Assembly: GCA_964371355.1 (NCBI GenBank)
Contig: CAYJMG010000021.1
Coordinates: 1-64,000, forward strand
DNA length: 64,000 nt
Direction: 5' to 3'
Origin: JACRBR01 sp964371355
Lineage (GTDB): Bacteria; Chloroflexota; Dehalococcoidia; DSTF01; JACRBR01
Shown: positions 34,299-42,475 of the stretch, piece by piece
Position numbering within the stretch: the first letter of the stretch is position 1
Layout: each line of letters opens with the position of its first letter
Made by a program: the position numbers and the translations under genes
Notes under the pieces: generated by a model
The model's database searches: none
Told to the model about the DNA's origin: nothing
The model's input: only the letters and a program-made list of their open reading frames with translations

Positions 34299-34718
34299 AT
34301 GGCGACGATCCGCAAAGAAGTCATTATCGACGCGCCGCCCGACCAGGTGTGGGACGCGATGCGCGACTACGGCGCCGTGCACCAGCGCGTTGTCCCGGGG
34401 TTCGTGGTGGATGCGCAAATCGACGGCCAGGACCGCGTCGTCACGTTCGGCAACGGCATGGTCGCGCGCGAGACACTCATCACGCTCGACGACCATACCC
34501 GTCGCCTGGCGTACAGCGCGTCGGGCGGCCGGCTCACCCATCACAACGCCTCGAATCAAATCTTCGACGATGGTCACGGTCGGGCGCGTTTCGTGTGGAT
34601 CGCGGACGTGCTGCCCGACGAGGTGGCCGCTGTCATCGACGGCATGATGGAGGAGGGCGCGCGCGTGGCGAAGCAAACGCTCGAGTGTGCGGTCGCCGCG
34701 GCGGTGGCAGGGTCATGA
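34299..34718 (+). CDS. SRPBCC-family protein (polyketide cyclase/dehydrase-like)
   Basis: 139 residues. The helix-grip start is plain: IRKEVIIDAPPDQVWDAMRDYGAVHQRV, then alternating strands (RVVTFGNGMVARETLITLDD) and a long C-terminal helix. SRPBCC proteins bind hydrophobic ligands in a deep pocket. AGGAGG sits five bases before ATG 34299. It overlaps ogt by ATGA, so it is co-translated with an alkyltransferase; why is unclear. Confidence 0.85.
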   Translation: MATIRKEVIIDAPPDQVWDAMRDYGAVHQRVVPGFVVDAQIDGQDRVVTFGNGMVARETLITLDDHTRRLAYSASGGRLTHHNASNQIFDDGHGRARFVWIADVLPDEVAAVIDGMMEEGARVAKQTLECAVAAAVAGS

Positions 34719-35254
34719 GCGCGGCCATTGGCGTGGGCGCGCCGTCGGACCTGGTTGTGTCCCGCGTGGTCACGCCGATCGGCGAAGCGGTGGTCGCTGT
34801 CGACGATGGCGGCATCCTGCGCGCCTTCGACTTTACCGAGCACGAGGGGCGGATGCGTAAGCGGCTGCAGGCGCACTACGGCGGGGCCTTGGCGGCGCGC
34901 GATGGCCGCGTGCCCGCAGTGCTTGGTGACCGGATCGATGCCTACTTCAGCGGCGACCTCGCCCAGCTCGACGCCATCGAGTGCGCGACCGGTGGGACGG
35001 ACTTCCAGCGCCGCGTGTGGGCCGCGCTTCGCGAAATCCCGGTCGGGCAGACCACCAGCTACGGCGCACTCGCGGCGCGCATCGGGTCACCCCGGGCCGT
35101 CCGGGCGGTCGGGCTCGCAAACGGCGCCAACCCGATCGGCGTGGTAGTGCCGTGCCACCGCGTGATCGGCGCCAACGGTCATCTCACCGGGTACGGTGGC
35201 GGCCTCGACCGCAAGCGCTGGCTGCTGCGGCACGAGGGCGTGCTACTCGACTGA
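34715..35254 (+). CDS. ogt: Methylated-DNA--[protein]-cysteine S-methyltransferase
   Basis: 179 residues. Direct, suicidal reversal of O6-alkylguanine. Active-site PCHRV with Cys147, the DNA-recognition helix RAVGLANGANP, GQTTSYGALA, and the FDF ... FSG N-terminal domain are complete. It lacks the Ada methylphosphotriester domain; that activity is in the divergent Ada/AlkA protein. ATGA overlap with the SRPBCC gene. Confidence 0.95.
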   Translation: MSAAIGVGAPSDLVVSRVVTPIGEAVVAVDDGGILRAFDFTEHEGRMRKRLQAHYGGALAARDGRVPAVLGDRIDAYFSGDLAQLDAIECATGGTDFQRRVWAALREIPVGQTTSYGALAARIGSPRAVRAVGLANGANPIGVVVPCHRVIGANGHLTGYGGGLDRKRWLLRHEGVLLD

Positions 35255-35316
35255 GGCGCCCCCGGGCGGGTTCCGCGTGCGTTGCGCATCATCACACGGA
35301 GTTACCCTGCCGTCGC

Positions 35317-36276
35317 ATGGACGTGCGCTTCGCCGACCCCTGGCTCCTCGCGCTGCTGGCGGTACTGCCGTTCCTCGCCGGCGGGGCGCTGCTGTTCCGC
35401 CGCGAACGGCCTGTGGTCACCATCGGCGCCATCGCGCCGGCGGACGCGGCGCCCCCCACCTGGCGTGTGCGGCTGGAGCCGTGGCTGCTGGCCGTGCGGC
35501 TGCTCGCGGTAGCGGCGCTGATCGTCGCTTTGGCGCGCCCACAGCGCAGCGAGGCAGCGACGGAAACGCAGGGCGAAGGCATCGACATCGTCCTCGCGTA
35601 CGACGTCTCATCCAGCATGACCGAGCTGTTCGCCGCCGGTGAAACGAAGCAGGCGGCCGCCCGGGAGGTTCTGACCAGCTTCGTCGAAGGTCGCATGAAC
35701 GACCAGGTCGGACTGGTCGCGTTCTCGGGTAACGCGCTGACCCTCAGCCCCATGACGACCGACTACGCCGCGCTCGCCGAAGGGGTCGTCCTCGCCCCGA
35801 CGCTGCGCCTGGACAACAACAGCACCGCGATCGGCACAGCCATCGGCGAATCGGTCAACGTCCTGCGAGACTCGGAGAGCAAGAGCCGAATCGTCATTGT
35901 CATGACGGACGGTGAAAGCAACGCCGGCACCATCACCCCACTGGAGGCGGCGCGCCTCGCGCAGCGCCTCGGCATCCGCGTCTACACGATCGGCGTTGTG
36001 TCGCGGGGGCTCGGCCGGGCGACGTCCACACTGAATATCGACGAGACCGCACTCCGGGAGATCGCCAGCGTCACCGGCGCGACATATAACCGCGCGGAGG
36101 ATCCCGCCGCGCTCGCGCGGATCTACGACGAGATCGACCGGCTCGAGAAGTCTCGGTTCGAAGCGGTCGTTGCGACGCACTACTTCGAGCTGGCCCCGTG
36201 GCTGCTGGCCATCGCCGTTCTGGGCCTCGCCTCCGAGCTGTTGCTGCGCACCACCCTGTTCCGGAGGCTGGCATGA
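35317..36276 (+). CDS. VWA-domain membrane protein, BatA-like
   Basis: 319 residues. Two N-terminal transmembrane helices (about 7-25 and 53-70), a von Willebrand A domain (about 85-285) with MIDAS DVSSSM, the Thr of TTDY and the MTDGESN Asp, and a C-terminal helix (about 295-313). This is the BatA/aerotolerance-operon plan. Start ATG 35317 follows the ogt stop by 62 bases. It overlaps the next VWA gene by ATGA, so the pair is made together. The MoxR ATPase and DUF58 protein that often precede it are not present. Confidence 0.88.
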   Translation: MDVRFADPWLLALLAVLPFLAGGALLFRRERPVVTIGAIAPADAAPPTWRVRLEPWLLAVRLLAVAALIVALARPQRSEAATETQGEGIDIVLAYDVSSSMTELFAAGETKQAAAREVLTSFVEGRMNDQVGLVAFSGNALTLSPMTTDYAALAEGVVLAPTLRLDNNSTAIGTAIGESVNVLRDSESKSRIVIVMTDGESNAGTITPLEAARLAQRLGIRVYTIGVVSRGLGRATSTLNIDETALREIASVTGATYNRAEDPAALARIYDEIDRLEKSRFEAVVATHYFELAPWLLAIAVLGLASELLLRTTLFRRLA

Positions 36277-38183
36277 CCTTCGGCCTGCCGTGGCTCCTGC
36301 TGCTCTTGGCCGCCGTGCCGCTCGCCGCGGTTGCGGTCGCTCGCTGGCTGACGTGGCGCCGTCGCGCGCGCGGCAGGTTCGGCGGCATCGGCGCAGAAGG
36401 TCCGGGTGCCCGCATGGCGCTGCTGCTCTCCCCCTCACTGCTGCTCGCCGCGCTGGTACTCGCCGCGATGGCGGCGGCGCGCCCGCAGTTCGGCCGCGAT
36501 GAATCACAGGTAGAGGAGCGCGGCATCGACCTCGCGATCGTCCTCGATGTCTCTACATCCATGCTCTCGGACGACGCGGATCCCTCGCGCCTCGCACGCG
36601 CGCAGGCGGAGATCGACGCGCTGCTGGGCGACCTGCGGGGCGACCGCGTGGGGTTGGTCGTGTTCGCGCGCCAGCCGCTGTTGCGCTCGCCGCTCACCAC
36701 CGACCTGGCGGCGCTGCGCGGCCTCGTTCAGGGTGTCGACAACGAGCGCGGCCTCCTCGAACCCGGCTCCGACCTCGGCGCTGCGATGGGCGCGGCCGCG
36801 AAGCTGCTGGCCGGTGGCGAAGCGAAGTCGAAGGTGATGCTCGTGATCTCCGATGGCGAGGATCACGGTGACGGCGTGGTCGCTGCCGTGGCCTCCGCCC
36901 GGTCGCAGGGCATCCGCATCTATACCGCCGGTGTTGGCTCCCGCGAAGGCGCCGCCGTCGTGGACCCGGACCCCATGACCGGCGTGCTGGTCCCCCGCGT
37001 CGATGGCGAGGGCCGTCCCATCCTCACCCTGCTCGACGAGGACGCGCTGATGCTCATCGCCCGCAGCGGCGCCGGCGAGTACGTCGCGCTCGATGGCGAC
37101 GGTCATGCGCTGGCCGCCCTCTCGTCCACCTTCGACGCCCTCGCTGACACGCTGTTCGGCGAGCGGGACACGACGCGCCCGGTCGAGCGGTTCCAGTTGT
37201 TCGCCGCCATCGCGCTGCTGCTCGCCGAGGCCGAGTTGCTGCTCGGGGCGTTCGGCCGCCGCCGCTCGACGCCGGGCCTGATCGCGAAACTCGGACTCGT
37301 GGCCGGTCCGGCCGTCTTCCTCGCCGCACTGTGCGGGACGTCGGCGGCCGATATCAACAACGACGCCAACGATGCCTACGAGCGGGGAGACTACGCCGCG
37401 GCCCTCGATCTGTACCGCACGGCGCAGGCCCGCGATGCTCGCCCGGAGCTGCACTACAACGCCGGCAACACTCTCGACCAGCTCGCCCGCTACGAGGAGG
37501 CGATCGACGAGACGCTGCAAGCCTGTGGCACTGCCGCCCTCGGCTGTGCACCCGGCGAATGTGAGTCGCCGTCGCCCTCGGCGACTGCCACGGGCGCGGC
37601 GTCATCGCCTCGCGCGTGTGACCTGTATCGCTGCGATCCCGCGGCCGAGTTGAGACCGGACGGACGGATCCGCTGCGTGCTCGCCAACAACCTCAACTAC
37701 GCGCTGGGCAACCACTACGCGGCCGCGGCCCGGCTGCGTGACGCGCTCGACGCCTACCGGCGCGCGCTGCTCGCCGATGCCACCGACGGCGACGCGCGTC
37801 ACAACCTCGAGGTGGTCACCCGCCGCCTGACGCCGTCGCCAACCATGACGCCCACGCCAGCTCCCGGCACGCCAATCGTGACCACGACGCCCGGCGAGAC
37901 GGGCGCGGCCGGAGGCCCAGGCGAGGAGGGCGGGACTTCGACGCCCGCCAACGGCGATGCCCTGCAGCCCGCCACTCCCGACCCCGATGCAGACCCGGCC
38001 GACCCCCGGGACCTGACGCGAGAGGAACTCCAGCGCGCCCTGGAGGAGGCGCTCGCCGGCCAGGACCGCGAGTACACGGAGGAGGAGGCGCTGCGCATCC
38101 TCGACCTGCTCAACGAGGAGAACCGCCGCAGCATCGAGGACACCACCTCCGATGTCACACGGCCCGGCCCGCCCGACTACTGA
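36273..38183 (+). CDS. BatB-BatC fusion: VWA domain followed by TPR region
   Basis: 636 residues. Residues 1-330 repeat the BatA plan: transmembrane helices near 5-23 and 50-68, a VWA domain with DVSTSM and SDGEDHGDG, and another helix after it. A second hydrophobic segment (LGLVAGPAVFLAALCGTSAA, about 350) leads into TPR-like helices (about 365-520: NDAYERGDYAAALDLYRTAQ). The tail is Thr/Pro-rich then acidic and helical. In Bacteroides and others BatB and BatC are separate genes. An in-frame palindrome at 37564-37586 encodes the SPSPSATA stretch between TPR helices. Confidence 0.88.
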   Translation: MTFGLPWLLLLLAAVPLAAVAVARWLTWRRRARGRFGGIGAEGPGARMALLLSPSLLLAALVLAAMAAARPQFGRDESQVEERGIDLAIVLDVSTSMLSDDADPSRLARAQAEIDALLGDLRGDRVGLVVFARQPLLRSPLTTDLAALRGLVQGVDNERGLLEPGSDLGAAMGAAAKLLAGGEAKSKVMLVISDGEDHGDGVVAAVASARSQGIRIYTAGVGSREGAAVVDPDPMTGVLVPRVDGEGRPILTLLDEDALMLIARSGAGEYVALDGDGHALAALSSTFDALADTLFGERDTTRPVERFQLFAAIALLLAEAELLLGAFGRRRSTPGLIAKLGLVAGPAVFLAALCGTSAADINNDANDAYERGDYAAALDLYRTAQARDARPELHYNAGNTLDQLARYEEAIDETLQACGTAALGCAPGECESPSPSATATGAASSPRACDLYRCDPAAELRPDGRIRCVLANNLNYALGNHYAAAARLRDALDAYRRALLADATDGDARHNLEVVTRRLTPSPTMTPTPAPGTPIVTTTPGETGAAGGPGEEGGTSTPANGDALQPATPDPDADPADPRDLTREELQRALEEALAGQDREYTEEEALRILDLLNEENRRSIEDTTSDVTRPGPPDY

Positions 38184-38276
38184 CCTCGCGTACCGACGTG
38201 GTTCGTATCGCCCCGCGGGCGTACGATTCGCCCACGGGCGTCCCGCCGGCCGCCCGCGTGTTGACAGGAGTGCCCG

Positions 38277-39035
38277 ATGCCGCAGGTCAAGGTCGCCACG
38301 CTCAACCTCTTCAACCGCATGGGCCAGTGGGGACATCGTGCACCGCTGGTCATCGACCAGCTCGAGGGGCTCCTCCCGGACGTGATCGGCCTGCAGGAGG
38401 TCGACATGGTGTTGGATCAGGGGATGTGGATCAGCAAGCAGATCAACACCCGCCTGCCCGGCCGGGCCCACTACCGCATCAAGCACGCCGTGAACCCGGG
38501 ACAGCGCGCCTCGTTCCACGGCATCGCCACGATGTCACGCGTGGGGTTCGAGGAGCACGAGATCCTCGACCTGATGACGCACGAACGGAACGCACAGCGC
38601 TTCGTGTTCCGCTGCGGCGACCGGCCGTTCTTCCTCATCAACACGCACCTGCACTGGCCGCCGGAGGCGACGCAGGACCGCGTCGACCAGCTCGAGTACC
38701 TGCTGGCGTGGCATGCACGGGACGCGCGCGGTTATCCGCTCGTCATCCTCGGCGACTTCAACGCCTACGCCGACCCCCCGGAGCCCGCGACCCTGCTCAT
38801 GAAGTCGCGGTTCCGCAGCGCGCTCGAAGCCGCGAACGGCAGCGAGCCCGAAAAGACGTGGACAACGCCCGTGAACACGTATGACACGTCGCCGCACGGG
38901 ACGTTGGATTACATCTTCCTCTCACCGGAGTGGCGCGTCGTCGAGGCGGGGCTCGCCTTCGACAAGCCCGACCCGCATGACCCCAACAACTACCCCTCGG
39001 ACCACCTGGGCCTGTACGCGGTACTGGAGTTGTGA
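38277..39035 (+). CDS. Endonuclease/exonuclease/phosphatase-family protein
   Basis: 252 residues. EEP fold with metal Asn/Glu in TLNLFNR and GLQEVD, catalytic INTHLHW, GDFNAY and the closing SDHLGLYAVL. Members include DNase I-like nucleases and phosphoesterases of lipids or sugars; no feature settles which. No signal peptide, so cytoplasmic. AGGAG lies seven bases before the ATG. Confidence 0.88.
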   Translation: MPQVKVATLNLFNRMGQWGHRAPLVIDQLEGLLPDVIGLQEVDMVLDQGMWISKQINTRLPGRAHYRIKHAVNPGQRASFHGIATMSRVGFEEHEILDLMTHERNAQRFVFRCGDRPFFLINTHLHWPPEATQDRVDQLEYLLAWHARDARGYPLVILGDFNAYADPPEPATLLMKSRFRSALEAANGSEPEKTWTTPVNTYDTSPHGTLDYIFLSPEWRVVEAGLAFDKPDPHDPNNYPSDHLGLYAVLEL

Positions 39036-39094
39036 CGGAGGACCGAGGATCTAGAACCAAGAACCTAACCCATGACCGACGACTGGGGCTGACC

Positions 39095-39958
39095 ATGGAC
39101 TTCAAAGAGATCACGTACGACAAGAGCGACGGCGTCGCGACGATCACGTTGAACCGCCCCGAACGCATGAACGCCTTCACGGACGTCATGCTGCGAGAGT
39201 GGGCGCAGGCGCTCGAAGACGCGCGGCTCGACGGCGACGTGCGCGCCGTGATCGTGACCGGCGCGGGCCGCGGTTTCTGCGCAGGCGCCGACCTGCGCGG
39301 CGGCACCGTGCTGGGACAGGGTGCTGGATCACAGCCGCCCTCGGCTGTGGGTAATGCGGCGCAGCCGCCCTCGGCTGTGAGCAGTGGCCCACCCTCCGCC
39401 GCAGACCGCCGCAACTGGCTGCGCGACGGCGTACACTACGTCCCCCGCGCCGTTCAGCTCCTCGACAAGCCGTACATCGCCGCCGTGAACGGGGCCGCGG
39501 TGGGCGCAGGCATGGACATGGCGTCGATGGCGGACATGCGCATCGTGTCCGAGCACGCGAAGTTCGCCATGTCGTACGTGAAGGTGGGCCTGGTCCCGGG
39601 CGATGGCGGCTGCTACCTGCTGCCCCGTATCGTCGGCGTCGCGAAGGCCCTGGAACTCATCTGGACCGGCGACTTCGTCGACGCGGAGGAGGCGGTCCGC
39701 ATCGGCTACGCGTCGCGCGTCGTCCCCGCTGGCGACCTGATCGACGTTACGCGCGACTTCGCGCTGCGGTTGGCGAAGGGCCCGGCCGTCGCGATGCAGC
39801 TCGCCAAGCGCCTCGTCTACCGCGGACTTACCACGGACTGGCAAGAGGCGTTCGAGCAAGCCGGCACGGCCATGGCGATCGCGCAGTCGACGGAGGATGC
39901 GCGCGAGGGCCCGCGGGCGTTCGTGGAGAACCGCCCGCCGGACTTCAAGGGGCGCTGA
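39095..39958 (+). CDS. Enoyl-CoA hydratase/isomerase with palindrome-derived insertion
   Basis: 287 residues, crotonase fold. FCAGADLRG and VNGAAVGAGMDMA form the oxyanion hole. Glu187 in AKALELIW matches the second catalytic Glu; the first is replaced (AMSYVKVG), so isomerase or another activity is more likely than hydration. Residues 80-103 contain PPSAV, PPSAV and PPSAA at 8- to 10-residue spacing, coded by palindromic DNA (39331-39378) inserted in the surface loop after the ADLRG strand. Start ATG 39095; upstream is a CTAACC-type stutter. TGATG overlap with the next gene. Confidence 0.9.
   Translation: MDFKEITYDKSDGVATITLNRPERMNAFTDVMLREWAQALEDARLDGDVRAVIVTGAGRGFCAGADLRGGTVLGQGAGSQPPSAVGNAAQPPSAVSSGPPSAADRRNWLRDGVHYVPRAVQLLDKPYIAAVNGAAVGAGMDMASMADMRIVSEHAKFAMSYVKVGLVPGDGGCYLLPRIVGVAKALELIWTGDFVDAEEAVRIGYASRVVPAGDLIDVTRDFALRLAKGPAVAMQLAKRLVYRGLTTDWQEAFEQAGTAMAIAQSTEDAREGPRAFVENRPPDFKGR
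39331..39378. repeat. Two in-frame palindromic units inside the crotonase gene
   Basis: ACAGCCG-CCCT-CGGCTGT at 39331-39348 and CAGCCG-CCCT-CGGCTG at 39362-39377, offset by 30 bases; a decayed third unit follows near 39387. Each encodes PPSA. The same arms appear in non-coding DNA at 59968-59987. Confidence 0.85.
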
Positions 39959-40635
39959 TGCCACGGCCAGGCCGGGCGCTGCTGTCATGGTCCAGCGGCA
40001 AAGACAGCGCGTGGGCGCTGCACCTGTTGCGGCAACAGGGTGACGTCGAGGTCGTCGGGCTCCTCACGACGACTAACGACGAGTACGAGCGCGTGGCCAT
40101 GCACGGCGTGCGACGCGAGCTGCTGCGGGCTCAAGCGGAGGCGGCCGGGCTGCCGCTGTGGGACGTGCCGCTGCCGAATCCCTGCAGCAACGAGCAGTAT
40201 GAGGCGGCCATGTCCGTCGCCATGCGCCGCGCCGTAGATGAGGGCATCGTCGCCATCGCGTTCGGCGACCTGTTCCTCGAAGACATTCGCCGCTACCGCG
40301 AGGAGAAGCTGGCGCCGACCGGACTCACCCCGCTGTTCCCCGTGTGGGGCATCCCGACGGCCCAGCTCGCGCGCGAGATGCTGGCGGCGGGCGTGGTCGC
40401 GCACATCAGCTGCGTCGACCCACGCCAGATCCCGGGCTCGCTCGCCGGCCGGCGGTGGGACGCATCGCTCATCGCGGAGCTGCCACCGGGCGCGGACCCC
40501 TGCGGCGAGAACGGCGAGTTCCACACCTTCGTGTCAGCCGGCCCGACGTTCGTGCACCCGATCGACGTGCGCGTCGGGGAGGTCGTCGAGCGCGACGGCT
40601 TCGTCTTCGCGGATATCGTGAGAGCGAGCAGCTGA
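39958..40635 (+). CDS. Diphthine--ammonia ligase-like ATP-binding protein (PP-loop)
   Basis: 225 residues. PP-loop SGKDS at 13-17 after a LLSW strand; EYERVAMHGVRRELLRAQAEA and the GDLFLEDIRRYREEKLAPTG segment match the Dph6/ATP_bind_4 family. Eukaryotic Dph6 amidates diphthine on EF2; bacterial members have no diphthamide and an unknown substrate. TGATG overlap with the crotonase gene. Full length. Confidence 0.88.
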   Translation: MPRPGRALLSWSSGKDSAWALHLLRQQGDVEVVGLLTTTNDEYERVAMHGVRRELLRAQAEAAGLPLWDVPLPNPCSNEQYEAAMSVAMRRAVDEGIVAIAFGDLFLEDIRRYREEKLAPTGLTPLFPVWGIPTAQLAREMLAAGVVAHISCVDPRQIPGSLAGRRWDASLIAELPPGADPCGENGEFHTFVSAGPTFVHPIDVRVGEVVERDGFVFADIVRASS

Positions 40636-40669
40636 CGACCCGGCCACGGACTACGAACTACGAACTGCC

Positions 40670-41242
40670 CTAATACCACGACGCCTCGATGATCAGTCCG
40701 GCGTGGTGGGCGAGGACGCGCAGGATGCCCCGGTCCTCCTCCGTGAAGGGCTTGCCGTTCTTGCGGTCGGTGACGTACAGCGCGCCGCGCACTCGGCCGG
40801 AGGCGATGATCGGCACACCAAGCAGCGCCTTCATCTCCGGGTGCTTCGGAGGAAAGCCGAAGGCCTTCGCGTGCTGCGTGACATCGTCGATGTGGATCGG
40901 GAGCCCGTCTTGACGCATCGAGCCGAGCGGGCCGTGCCCCTGCGGCGGGCCCTTGAGGGCGGCAAGCGCTCCGTCGTCCATACCGCTGACCATGAACCCC
41001 TCGACGTAGTCGGTCTCACCCGTCACCGCCAGCGCTCCGTAGGTGCCGTCGGTCATCTCCCGCGCCACGTCCACCACGTGCTGCAGCGCGTCCGTCGGCG
41101 TGCGCGGCGAATGCTTCCGGTTTCGCTCGGCGAGCTTGCGTAGCGCCCGGTACTCGGGGTCGCGCTCGAACAGCGAACGCCGCCGGCCACCGAGGGCCTC
41201 CTCGATGGAGCCAGCAAGCTGCCGTTGCAAGTCCAGGGTCAT
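40670..41242 (-). CDS. GAF-domain protein
   Basis: 190 residues. After a helical lead (about 1-40) comes one GAF domain (about 50-187) with the GHGPLGSMRQDG, FGFPPKHPEMKALLGVPI and FTEEDRGILRVLAHHAGLII segments that resemble the DevS/DosT-type GAF of actinobacterial sensor kinases. There is no kinase or other output domain, so it may act by binding a partner or a ligand. It stands alone between convergent and divergent neighbours. Confidence 0.85.
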   Translation of the reverse strand: MTLDLQRQLAGSIEEALGGRRRSLFERDPEYRALRKLAERNRKHSPRTPTDALQHVVDVAREMTDGTYGALAVTGETDYVEGFMVSGMDDGALAALKGPPQGHGPLGSMRQDGLPIHIDDVTQHAKAFGFPPKHPEMKALLGVPIIASGRVRGALYVTDRKNGKPFTEEDRGILRVLAHHAGLIIEASWY

Positions 41243-41331
41243 GCGTGCAGGATATCGATCCGGCGCGCGCCGAGGGAGTCACTTTCGACGCGCTGTCCCG
41301 TGCGGAGTGCCGCGCCTAGAATAGCCGCACG

Positions 41332-42165
41332 ATGAAGCTTGCCCTCAACGGCGCCACAATCATGCCTTCGCCGCTCGATGCTGATGTGGAGATCGCGGCC
41401 GAGTGCGGGTATCGGGCGCTGGAAGTGTGGGCCGGCAAGATCGACGCCTACACAAAGGAACGCCCGCTCGAACAGCTCGCGCACAAGCTGCGGACCCTCC
41501 GCATCGAGCCCTGGTGCATCAACTCGATCGAGGACATCACATTCCGCGACGCCTTTGGGCGCAGGGCTGTGCTGGCGCAGCTCTCGCGCACGTGCGCCGT
41601 CGCCCGTGCCATCGGCGCGCCCAGCATCGTTGTCGTGCCCGGCCGCCGCGACGACGGGTTCGACCGGCGGGAGTCGATTAGCGACGCCGTCGACGTGCTG
41701 CGGGCGATGTCCGACGTCGCGGAGGAGATCGGGCTGGCGTTCGAGTTCCTCGGCAAGCCCGGCTGCTCCGTCCCCACGCTCGATATGGCGACAGAAATCG
41801 TCCAAGCGGTCGACCGGCCGAACGTCGGCCTTGTGATCGACACCTTTCATTTCTACGCCGGCGGGAGCCGCCTCGAGGACATCGCACGCGTGCCGCTCGA
41901 GAAACTCCTCGTCGTGCACCTGAACGGCTGCGAGGACCTTCCGCGCGGCGAACTCACCGATGCGCACCGGCTGTACCCGGGCGACGGAGTCATCCCGATC
42001 GGCGCGATTCTGCGGCAGTTGCGCGACCTGGGTTACGACGGCGTATGCTCAATCGAGATCTTCCGGCCCGAATACTGGCACCAGGATCCGCGCGAAGTCG
42101 CGCGCACCGCCCGCGCGAAAGCTGCGGACGCGCTGAAGAAAGCGGGGGTTACCATCGATGGCTGA
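41332..42165 (+). CDS. Sugar phosphate isomerase/epimerase (xylose isomerase-like TIM barrel)
   Basis: 277 residues. AP-endonuclease-2/IolE-like barrel: ALEVWAGKIDAY, FEFLGKPGC with metal Glu, GLVIDTFHFY with Asp and His, VHLNGCEDLP and a final CSIEIFRPEYW with Glu. These metal residues fit ketose/inosose epimerases or dehydratases. First of a three-gene overlapping operon with a monooxygenase-like protein and a Gfo/Idh oxidoreductase, a common set for cyclitol or rare-sugar breakdown. Confidence 0.9.
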   Translation: MKLALNGATIMPSPLDADVEIAAECGYRALEVWAGKIDAYTKERPLEQLAHKLRTLRIEPWCINSIEDITFRDAFGRRAVLAQLSRTCAVARAIGAPSIVVVPGRRDDGFDRRESISDAVDVLRAMSDVAEEIGLAFEFLGKPGCSVPTLDMATEIVQAVDRPNVGLVIDTFHFYAGGSRLEDIARVPLEKLLVVHLNGCEDLPRGELTDAHRLYPGDGVIPIGAILRQLRDLGYDGVCSIEIFRPEYWHQDPREVARTARAKAADALKKAGVTIDG

Positions 42166-42475
42166 CTACGTGACGATCCGCCGCTGGGCCTGCAAGGCCG
42201 GGAAGGACGAGGCCGAGATCCTCGCATTCGCGAACAACAGCATCGTCGGCGCCTGGCGCAAGATCCCCGGCTGCCTCTCGCTGAACTTCCTCCGCGTCCA
42301 TGACGGCGTCTCGTATCTCGCCGTCACCTACTGGGAATCGAAGGATCACTGCGACCGCTGGGCCGGGCCCCAGGGCCAGCAGTGGCGCGACGAGCATCGC
42401 GCCGTGCTCGAGCGCTGGCTCGACTTGATGGCGTTCCAGGACGAGCTGGAGACGGACCTCCTGGTGGTCGGCTGA
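42158..42475 (+). CDS. ABM-like dimeric alpha/beta-barrel protein
   Basis: 105 residues. Ferredoxin-like beta-alpha-beta pattern: YVTIRRWACKAGKDEAEILAF, then RKIPGCLSLNFLRV and YLAVTYWESKDHCDRW, as in antibiotic-biosynthesis monooxygenases and related barrels. These act as small oxygenases, isomerases or decarboxylases. It overlaps the upstream gene by eight bases and the next by one. Confidence 0.8.
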   Translation: MADYVTIRRWACKAGKDEAEILAFANNSIVGAWRKIPGCLSLNFLRVHDGVSYLAVTYWESKDHCDRWAGPQGQQWRDEHRAVLERWLDLMAFQDELETDLLVVG

